Assembly: GCA_016212825.1 (NCBI GenBank)
Contig: JACRDS010000095.1
Span: 1 to 42,787, forward strand
Source of the DNA: Elusimicrobiota bacterium
GTDB lineage: Bacteria > Elusimicrobiota > Elusimicrobia > UBA1565 > UBA9628
Reading direction: 5' to 3'
Length of the DNA stretch: 42,787 nucleotides
A program made the position numbers and the translations under genes. Below are positions 37,126 to 42,787 of the stretch, piece by piece (the first letter of the stretch is position 1; the number at the start of each line of letters is the position of its first letter). A model generated the notes under the pieces. That model was not told the DNA's origin. It did no database searches and saw nothing but the letters and a program-made list of their open reading frames with translations.

Positions 37126-38422
37126 CGCGGTCCTTGCGCAGGGCCTTGAGGAATTCCTTGATGCGCTTCTCGTCGCCCAGCCCCGTCGGCTCGTAGAAGA
37201 CCTTGGGCTCAGGCATATACTCCTGGGGCGTGTGGTGTCCCGGGAAATCGTGGGGGTACTTGTAGCCCTGGCCGTGGCCGCGGCTCTCGCCGTCGAGGCC
37301 GGCGTCGCGCAGGTGCAGGGGCACCTCGCGCGCCGGGCCTTCCTGCGCCTCGCGCATGGCCGCGTCGATGCCCAGGTAGGCGGCGTTGGACTTGGGCGCC
37401 GCCGCCACGTAGACCGCGGCCTGGGCCAGGGGGATGCGCGCCTCGGGCATGCCCAGGACCTCCGCCGCGTGGAAGGCGGCCGAGGCCACCAGCAGGGCCC
37501 GGAAGTCCGCGTTGCCCACGTCCTCGGAGGCGCAGATGAGGATGCGCCGGGCGATGAAGCGCGGGTCCTCGCCGGCGACCAGCATCTTGGCCATCCAGTA
37601 GAGGGCGGCGTCCGGGTCCGAGCCGCGCATGGACTTGATGAAGGCGGAGATGTGGTCGTAGTGGTCGTCGGACTTCTTGTCGTAGCGGATGGAGCGGCGC
37701 TGGATGGACTCCTCCGCGGCCGCCAGGTCGACTTGGCGGACCCCGCCGCGGTCCGGCGCGGTGGAGAGGGCGGCCAGCTCCACCGCGTTGAGGAGCTTGC
37801 GCGCGTCTCCCCCCGCCATGCGCACCAGGTGCGCCGCTGCGGGGGCGGCCAGCTTGAGCTTGAGCGCCCCCAGCCCGCGCTCCTCGTCCGCCAGCGCCCG
37901 CTCCAGGATGGCCTGGAGGTGCGCCTCGGTCAGGGGCTTGAACTCGAAGGCGGTGAAGCGCGAGAGCAGGGCCGCGTTGACGTAGAAGGAGGGGTTCTCC
38001 GTGGTCATGCCGATGAGCAGGATGTCGCCGCGCTCCACCGAGGGCAGCAGGACGTCCTGCTGGGTGCGGTTGAAGTGGTGGATCTCATCGATGAGCACCA
38101 GGGTGCGCCGGCCCAGGCTGGAGGAGGCGTACTTGGCGGCCTCCAGGACCTTCTTGAGGTCGGCCACCCCGGCCGCCACCGCGTTGAGCTCCACGACCTC
38201 GGCGCGCGAGCGCCGGGCGATGAAGCGGGCCAGGGCGGTCTTGCCGCAGCCGGGCGGTCCGAAGAACAGGGCTGAGGCGAAGCGGTCCGCCGCGATGAGG
38301 CGGCGCAGCATCTTGCCCGGGCCCAGCAGGTGCTCCTGACCGGCGAACTCATCGAGGGCGTCCGGCGCCAGGCGCGCGGCCAGAGGCTGGGCGGCCCGGT
38401 CGGCGAAGAGCTCCTCGGCCAC
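37118..38422 (-). CDS. rarA: Replication-associated AAA+ ATPase RarA/MgsA
   Basis: A 434-residue AAA+ protein: ARLAPDALDEFAGQEHLLGPG, Walker A FFGPPGCGKTALARFIA, Walker B TLVLIDEIHHFNRTQQDVLL, sensor 1 LIGMTTENPSFYVN, and the MgsA tetramer domain (YDHISAFIKSMRGSDPDAALYW, RRILICASEDVGNADFRAL) with a C-terminal HDFPGHHTPQEYMP. It acts at stalled replication forks and clamp-loader-like DNA ends. Sits 3 bases downstream of zapA in the housekeeping operon. Confidence 0.96.
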   Translation of the reverse strand: MAEELFADRAAQPLAARLAPDALDEFAGQEHLLGPGKMLRRLIAADRFASALFFGPPGCGKTALARFIARRSRAEVVELNAVAAGVADLKKVLEAAKYASSSLGRRTLVLIDEIHHFNRTQQDVLLPSVERGDILLIGMTTENPSFYVNAALLSRFTAFEFKPLTEAHLQAILERALADEERGLGALKLKLAAPAAAHLVRMAGGDARKLLNAVELAALSTAPDRGGVRQVDLAAAEESIQRRSIRYDKKSDDHYDHISAFIKSMRGSDPDAALYWMAKMLVAGEDPRFIARRILICASEDVGNADFRALLVASAAFHAAEVLGMPEARIPLAQAAVYVAAAPKSNAAYLGIDAAMREAQEGPAREVPLHLRDAGLDGESRGHGQGYKYPHDFPGHHTPQEYMPEPKVFYEPTGLGDEKRIKEFLKALRKDRDG

Positions 38423-38425
38423 GGC

Positions 38426-38746
38426 CTAGCCGTCCTGCGCCGGCACCCGGGCCGCGTCGAGGGCTTCCTGAAGGGACTTCCCGATGTGGTCGAGGGTGTT
38501 CTCCAGGGCCTTGCGGTTGGTGGACTCGGCCTGTTGGAGCCTGTAGAGCTCGGCGCCCATGTAGAGCAGGGCGTAGATGGCGAGCTTGGAGGTGTCCGCC
38601 ACCTTCTGGTTGAGGCGCTGGGCCTCGTCGAGCTTCTCGTTGACCATGTTGGCGATGATCGTAATCTCCATGGGCGTGAGGCCCTCGATCTCCACCTCGA
38701 GGCGGCGCCGCGCGATCTCCACGGAGACCTTCTCGTTCATGCTCAT
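38426..38746 (-). CDS. zapA: Cell division protein ZapA
   Basis: A 106-residue ZapA-family protein: VSVEIARRRLEVEIEG begins the globular head, LTPMEITIIANMVNEKLDEA follows, and DTSKLAIYALLYMGAELYRLQ leads into a C-terminal coiled coil. ZapA bundles FtsZ filaments at the division site. Position next to a coiled-coil gene and pheT is seen in several phyla. Start: ATG at 38746; the third-codon ATG (38740) is possible. Overlaps the upstream coiled-coil gene by 4 bases. Confidence 0.88.
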   Translation of the reverse strand: MSMNEKVSVEIARRRLEVEIEGLTPMEITIIANMVNEKLDEAQRLNQKVADTSKLAIYALLYMGAELYRLQQAESTNRKALENTLDHIGKSLQEALDAARVPAQDG

Positions 38747-38979
38747 GAGAGCTTCTCCAGCTTCGCCGCCAGACGCTCCAGGCGGCCCTTGACCTTCTCG
38801 TGGCGCTCCAGGGCGGCCTTGGCTTGGCGCAGGTCCGTGCCCAGCCGGCGGTTCTCGGCCTCGAGCCGGACGTTTTCCTCGGCCAGCTTCCGGCAGCGGA
38901 CGGAGAGCGCCAGGAGGGACTTGGACACCGCCTCGACGACCTTCTCGAAGTGTTTGAGCTTGGCTTGGAGAGGGATCAT
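38743..38979 (-). CDS. Small coiled-coil protein between pheT and zapA (ZapB-like?)
   Basis: A 78-residue protein predicted to be almost entirely one coiled coil (KLAEENVRLEAENRRLGTDL, RQAKAALERHEKVKGRLERL), with no enzymatic motif. The ATG at 38979 overlaps the pheT stop (ATGA) and its stop overlaps the zapA ATG, so it is translated as part of the operon. Size, coiled-coil nature and adjacency to zapA suggest a ZapB-like divisome partner, but sequence identity to ZapB cannot be claimed. Confidence 0.7.
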   Translation of the reverse strand: MIPLQAKLKHFEKVVEAVSKSLLALSVRCRKLAEENVRLEAENRRLGTDLRQAKAALERHEKVKGRLERLAAKLEKLS

Positions 38980-41366
38980 GAGCGAAGAGCCGCGCCGTGG
39001 CGGCTCTTGAGCTCGGCCAGGATGCGCTCCGTGGCCGCGGCGACCTCGGCGTCCTTGAGGGTCCGGTCCGCGCGGCCGAAATGCAGGCGCAGGGTCAGGC
39101 TCTGCCGGCCTGTGGGCACGCCCTGGCCCGTGAACTTGTCGACCAGCTCCGTCCGGCGCAACTCGGCGCAACCGGCGGCGCCCACCGCGGCGAGCACGTC
39201 GCTGTAGCGGATGGAGGCCGCCACCAGGAATGAGAGGTCGCGGCTCGAGCCCGGGAACACGCTGAAAGCCACGAACCGGGTTCTGGTCCCTTCCAGTTGG
39301 GCCAGCAGGTCGCAGTCGAGCTCGAAGAGGGCCGCCTCCTCGCGCTCCAGGTCCCAGGCCCGGGCGGCCGCGGGGTGCAGGAGGCCCACGCTGCCCAGCG
39401 GCCCTTTGGCGTGACGCAGGCGCAGGCTGGCGCGGGGGTGGAAGAGCGGGTCCGCGGCGGCCGGAGAGCCGGAGAAGGGGGCCCACTCCCAGCCCGGGAT
39501 GCCGGCCAGGAGCTCCTCCACGACGCCTTTGGCGTCATAGAAGCCGAGCCGGCGGCCGCGGGGCGAGGTCCAGTGCCGCGCCATGGGACCCAGCAGCAGC
39601 CCGGCGACCTGCGCGGTCTCCGTCGCGCCGGCTCCGGCCGGGACGTAGGACTTGCCCAGCTCGAAGAGCCGGACGGACTCCGCCCCGTTGTTGAGGTTGA
39701 GCCGGGCGTTGCCCAGCAATCCGACCAGGAGCGTGGGCCGGAGGTTGGCGTACTCTTCGGAGAGGGGGTTCTTGACCCTCAGGAGGGGGGTCCGCAGCCG
39801 CGCTCGCGCGGCGGTGCGGTCCGAGATGAAGTCGTAGTTGCAGGCCTCGCAGAAGCCCAGGGCGGTCAGGCGCTCCCGGGCGCGGCCCGCGATGGTCTGG
39901 GAGGGCAGGCTGCGCGACGGCCGCAGGACGGCCGCCGGGACGCGATAGGGGATCCTGTCGTAACCGGCCAGCCGGGCGACTTCCTCAGCCAGGTCCCAGA
40001 CCGTGGCCAGGTCGTGCCGGTAGGAGGGGGCGGTGAAGCGGAGGGTCTCGCCCTCCTTCTTGAAGCCGGCGGAGATGGACTGGAGGGCCGACTCCACGGC
40101 GCCGGAGTCGAACGCGGAGCCCAGGATGTCGTTGATGCGCCGGCTCGTGACCGCGATGGGCGCCGGCGCGGCCGCCGGGGCCCGGCGGTCGAGGGGTTCG
40201 GAGGACTTGGCCGTCCTGCCGCAGAGCTTGAGGATGAGCTCGGTCGCGCGCAGAGACGCGGTCCAGGCCGCCTCGGGGTCCGCGCCGCGCTCGAAGCGGT
40301 GGGAAGAGTCGGATTTGAGGCGCAGGGCCTGGGAGGCGCGGCGCACGGCCGGCGGGTCGAAGTAGGCGCTCTCCAGGAAGGCGCGCTTGGTCTTCTCCGT
40401 CACCCCGGTGTGGAGCCCGCCCATGACGCCCGCGATGGCCACGGGCCCTTTCTGGTCGGCGATGACCAGGCAGCGCTCGGTCAGGGCGTATTCCTTCTCG
40501 TCCAGTGCGACGATCCTCTCTCCCGGCTTGGCGAAGCGCACCACGATGGAGCCTGCCAGCTTGTCCGCGTCGAAGGCGTGCATGGGCTGGCCGGTGTCCA
40601 TGAGCAGGTAGTTCGTGATGTCGACCAGGGCGTTGATCGGGCGCAGCCCCACGGCCTCCAGCTTGGCGGCCAGCCAGCCCGGGCTGGCCCCGATGGAGAG
40701 CCCCTCGAAGCTGCGGCCTACATAGCGCGGGCAGGCCCCGGGGGCCTCGACGCGCACGTCCAGGCAGGACAGGGACCCCGCGGGGATCTGGGCCGCGGGC
40801 CGCGGCCGCAGGGGCATGCGGAAGTAGGCGGAGAGCTCGCGGGCCAGCCCCAGGTGCGAGAGGCAGTCCGGCCGGTTGGGGGTGATCTCGAGCTCGAGGA
40901 CATGGCCGGTCTCGCCCAGGCTGGCGGCCACGTCGCCTCCGGTCTCGGCGGCGGGGTCCAGCACCCAGATGCCGTCGGCGTCTTCTCCCAGGCCCAGCTC
41001 CTTGCGCGAGCAGATCATGCCCTGGGACTCGACGCCCCGGATCTTGCTGCGCTCGATCTTGAAGCCGCCGGGCAGGACCGCGCCCACCCGGGCCAGGGGG
41101 ACCTTCTGCCCCGCGGCCACGTTCGGCGCCCCGCAGACCACGGAGTACTTCTCCGAGCCGACCTCCACCACGCAGAGGGAGAGCCGGTCCGCGTTGGGGT
41201 GCTTCTCCTTGGCGAGCACGTGCCCGACTACCACGCCGCTGAAGCCCGGGCCGCGGGTCTCGACCGAGGCGACCTCGAAGCCGAGCTCGGGCAGGCGCGC
41301 GGCCAGGTCCTGCGCCGGCAGGTCCAGAGGCAGGAACTCCTTGAGCCAGCTATAGGAGACTTTCAT
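38976..41366 (-). CDS. pheT: Phenylalanine-tRNA ligase beta subunit
   Basis: A 796-residue PheT of normal length. The order is: N-terminal region VSYSWLKEFLPLDLP; the EMAP-like tRNA-binding domain (GHVLAKEKHPNADRLSLC, YSVVCGAPNVAAGQKVPLA, GVESQGMICSRKELGL); B3/B4 editing domain (LVDITNYLLMDTGQPMHAFD); B5; the catalytic-like core (RHDLATVWDLAEEVARLAGYD); and the anticodon-binding FDX-ACB domain at the end (VFPGSSRDLSFLV, LVDKFTGQGVPTGRQSLTLR). Its start lies within the end of pheS (17-base overlap). Confidence 0.97.
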   Translation of the reverse strand: MKVSYSWLKEFLPLDLPAQDLAARLPELGFEVASVETRGPGFSGVVVGHVLAKEKHPNADRLSLCVVEVGSEKYSVVCGAPNVAAGQKVPLARVGAVLPGGFKIERSKIRGVESQGMICSRKELGLGEDADGIWVLDPAAETGGDVAASLGETGHVLELEITPNRPDCLSHLGLARELSAYFRMPLRPRPAAQIPAGSLSCLDVRVEAPGACPRYVGRSFEGLSIGASPGWLAAKLEAVGLRPINALVDITNYLLMDTGQPMHAFDADKLAGSIVVRFAKPGERIVALDEKEYALTERCLVIADQKGPVAIAGVMGGLHTGVTEKTKRAFLESAYFDPPAVRRASQALRLKSDSSHRFERGADPEAAWTASLRATELILKLCGRTAKSSEPLDRRAPAAAPAPIAVTSRRINDILGSAFDSGAVESALQSISAGFKKEGETLRFTAPSYRHDLATVWDLAEEVARLAGYDRIPYRVPAAVLRPSRSLPSQTIAGRARERLTALGFCEACNYDFISDRTAARARLRTPLLRVKNPLSEEYANLRPTLLVGLLGNARLNLNNGAESVRLFELGKSYVPAGAGATETAQVAGLLLGPMARHWTSPRGRRLGFYDAKGVVEELLAGIPGWEWAPFSGSPAAADPLFHPRASLRLRHAKGPLGSVGLLHPAAARAWDLEREEAALFELDCDLLAQLEGTRTRFVAFSVFPGSSRDLSFLVAASIRYSDVLAAVGAAGCAELRRTELVDKFTGQGVPTGRQSLTLRLHFGRADRTLKDAEVAAATERILAELKSRHGAALRS

Positions 41367-42414
41367 CGAATTGCTTCAGGAAGCGCAGGTCGTTCTCGTA
41401 GAAGAGGCGCAGGTCGGGAACGCCCAGGCGCAGCATGGCCACGCGGTCCACGCCGATGCCGAAGGCGAAGCCGGACCAGACCTCGGGGTCGTAGTCCACG
41501 GCCTTGAACACGTTGGGGTGCACCATGCCCGCGCCCATGATCTCGATCCAGCCGGTGCGCTTGCAGATGGGGCAGCCGGAGCCGGAGCAGAAGATGCAGG
41601 AGGCGTAGACGTCCGCCGAGGGCTCGGTGAAGGGGTAGTAGGAGGGCAGGAAGCGCGTCTTGGTCTTGGGGCCGAAGAGCCGCTGCAGGAAGGTCTGCAG
41701 GGTGCCCTTGAGGTCCGCGAAGGTGATGCCCTTGTCCACGGCCAGCCCCTCGACCTGGTGGAAGACCGCGGAGTGGGTGGCGTCGACGGCCTCGTGGCGG
41801 AACACGCGGCCCGGGCAGATGACGCGCAGGGGCGGCCGCACGCTCTCCATGGTGCGGATCTGCACCGGGGAGGTGTGCGTGCGCAGCAGCAGGGGCATGT
41901 CCTGGAGGTAGAAGGTGTCCTGCAGGTCGCGCGCCGCGTGGTGCTCGGGGATGTTGAGGGCCTCGAAGTTGTGGCGCTCGTCCTCCACCAGGGGGCCCTC
42001 GGCCCAGGAGTAGCCCATGAGGCCGAAGATGGCGGCCATCTCGTCGAGGGTCTGGGCCAGGGGGTGCCGGCGGCCGCGCGCCGGGGCCAGGGCCGGCAGC
42101 GAGAGGTCCAGGTCGAGGCTCTGCAGGGAGGCCTCGTCCGCCGCGGCTTCCAACTCGGCCCGGCGCTTCTCCACGAGGGCCTCGAACTCGGCCTTGAGCG
42201 CCTGGACCTTGGGCGCGAACTCGCGCTTCTCGTCGAGGGAGAGGTCCTTGAGCCCTTTGAGCAGCTCGGTCAGGCCGCTCTTGCGGCCCAGGGCCTCGAC
42301 GCGGGCCGCCTCGAGCTCCTCAACGGTCCTGGCCGAGGCGATGGGGCCGCGGAACAGGGGACCGGACAGGCGTGCGTAGACGGCCTCCAGGTCGGCGCGC
42401 TTCACCGGGGACAC
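41350..42414 (-). CDS. pheS: Phenylalanine-tRNA ligase alpha subunit
   Basis: A 354-residue PheS. An N-terminal coiled coil (about 1-95) is followed by the class II core: HPLAQTLDEMAAIFGLMGYS, GPLVEDERHNFEALNIPEHH, motif 2 LRVICPGRVFRHEAVDATHS, QVEGLAVDKGITFADLKGTL and motif 3 GFAFGIGVDRVAMLRLGVPD. A four-cysteine insertion (CIFCSGSGCPICKRTGW) matches the zinc-like knuckle of many bacterial PheS proteins. The start is a GTG at 42414, 15 bases after the rplT stop; a second GTG four codons later (MKRADLE) is an equal alternative, as no ribosome site is clear. Confidence 0.96.
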   Translation of the reverse strand: MSPVKRADLEAVYARLSGPLFRGPIASARTVEELEAARVEALGRKSGLTELLKGLKDLSLDEKREFAPKVQALKAEFEALVEKRRAELEAAADEASLQSLDLDLSLPALAPARGRRHPLAQTLDEMAAIFGLMGYSWAEGPLVEDERHNFEALNIPEHHAARDLQDTFYLQDMPLLLRTHTSPVQIRTMESVRPPLRVICPGRVFRHEAVDATHSAVFHQVEGLAVDKGITFADLKGTLQTFLQRLFGPKTKTRFLPSYYPFTEPSADVYASCIFCSGSGCPICKRTGWIEIMGAGMVHPNVFKAVDYDPEVWSGFAFGIGVDRVAMLRLGVPDLRLFYENDLRFLKQFDESLL

Positions 42415-42429
42415 GGCGTGCCCCCGGGC

Positions 42430-42786
42430 TCAGGCGCCGGCCGTATGGGGGGTCGTCCGGCCGGCACCTGCGGAACTTCCGATACCGCAGGCGCCTTGGG
42501 CGAGGGCGACCAGCTTCTTGAAGGAGGAACCGTCCCGGATCGCCATCTCCGAGAGCATCTTGCGGTTCAGGGTGATATTGGCCTTCTTGAGGCCGGACAT
42601 GAACCGGGAGTAGCTCAAGCCGTGCTCGCGGCAGGCGGCGTTGATGCGCTCGATCCAGAGGGAGCGGAAATCGCCCTTCTTGTCCTTGCGGCCGACGTAG
42701 GCCATGGCCAGGGACTTCTCCACCTGCTGCTTGACCATCCGCCACTTGCGGCTCTTGTCGGAGTAGAAGCCTTTGGCGAGGCGGAA
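42430..42786 (-). CDS. rplT: 50S ribosomal protein L20, N-terminus beyond the window
   Basis: The reading frame enters from the right edge (FRLAKGFYSDKSRKWRMVKQ) and continues with AYVGRKDKKGDFRSLWIERI, NAACREHGLSYSRFMSGLKK and ANITLNRKMLSEMAIRD, unmistakable L20. About 118 codons are present; the first roughly 20 residues are missing. After the normal family end (SFKKLVALAQGA) there is an extra 19-residue tail (Cys/Gly/Ser/Thr-rich) read through a hairpin-forming DNA region. An internal ATG at 42738 is not the true start. Gene order rplT-pheS-pheT is the classic bacterial arrangement. Confidence 0.96.
   Translation of the reverse strand, partial: FRLAKGFYSDKSRKWRMVKQQVEKSLAMAYVGRKDKKGDFRSLWIERINAACREHGLSYSRFMSGLKKANITLNRKMLSEMAIRDGSSFKKLVALAQGACGIGSSAGAGRTTPHTAGA
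42463..42495 (-). promoter_or_regulatory. Hairpin in the 3' tail of rplT, upstream of pheS (possible attenuator)
   Basis: On the coding strand GGCGCCTGCGG (42495-42485) pairs with CCGCAGGTGCC (42473-42463) at 10 of 11 positions around an 11-base loop. It coincides with the extra C-terminal tail of L20. A second CCGGCC/GGCCGG stem follows. In enteric bacteria expression of pheST is controlled by attenuation between rplT and pheS, so a regulatory role is conceivable; no U run or leader peptide is seen. Confidence 0.35.
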
Positions 42787-42787
42787 C

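Noticed and set aside
42690-42787. tRNA or small RNA at the right edge
   Set aside because: The bases read through as L20 codons without a cloverleaf or other clear structure.

Overview
This window is GC-rich (about two thirds G+C by eye) and packed with genes: no stretch over about 100 bases lacks a gene, and I see no tRNA, rRNA or CRISPR. Most of it (1-33969) is a surface-polysaccharide and nucleotide-sugar island. The right end (33966-42787) is a housekeeping block. Heptose-like, nonulosonate-like and GDP-sugar enzymes suggest a Gram-negative-type envelope. The gene style and a REP/RAYT-type repeat element would fit a high-GC candidate phylum such as Elusimicrobiota, but that is a guess.

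Layout. (1) Positions 1-96, minus: the first 32 codons of a NeuA-type cytidylyltransferase cut by the window edge. (2) 136-4451, plus: carrier protein, MBOAT acyltransferase, SGNH-like membrane protein and AMP-forming acyl ligase. These are the same four functions as DltC, DltB, DltD and DltA, so this looks like a Dlt-like acylation system. (3) 4393-5340, minus: a lone methyltransferase. (4) 5390-14783, plus: a nine-gene sugar operon (cytidylyltransferase, Gfo/Idh dehydrogenase, two SDRs, two methyltransferases, a HisC-like aminotransferase, a large GT-B-like protein and a 2-hydroxyacid dehydrogenase). (5) 14780-24442, minus: a ten-gene operon (two SDRs, a kinase/nucleotidyltransferase fusion in reverse HldE order, two tandem DegT aminotransferases, a methyltransferase, an RmlD-like SDR, a radical SAM protein and a two-subunit transketolase-like enzyme without the usual C-terminal domain). 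(6) 24472-26116: a RAYT (Y1 transposase) element with 24-bp inverted repeats, plus a HAD gene flanked by a third copy of the repeat. (7) 26130-29503, minus: SDR, a degenerate cytidylyltransferase, a glycosyltransferase and tlyA. (8) 29545-30405, plus: an EamA transporter. (9) 30398-31330, minus: a GT2 glycosyltransferase. (10) 31371-33969, plus: legB, a sugar-1-P nucleotidyltransferase and an Rmd-like SDR. (11) 33966-42787, minus: rplT, pheS, pheT, a coiled-coil gene, zapA, rarA, xseA, xseB, a RluA-family pseudouridine synthase and a HAD gene.

How they fit together. The island can supply several activated, aminated and methylated sugars (CMP-, GDP- and probably ADP- or CDP-linked), glycosyltransferases to assemble them and an acylation system to decorate the product. 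Genes within operons overlap by 1-23 bases or sit a few bases apart. Four convergent gene pairs overlap at their stop codons, leaving no room for terminators between them.

Two patterns run across the window. First, genes that open transcription units tend to have an extended -10 box (TG, one base, then a TATAAT-like hexamer) ending exactly 7 bases before the ATG, which predicts leaderless mRNAs. Second, GGTGTCAGG- and GGGTCAGG-type palindromic repeats sit at gene ends. The strongest candidates for something undescribed are the Dlt-like cassette and the ten-gene operon with the transketolase-like pair.
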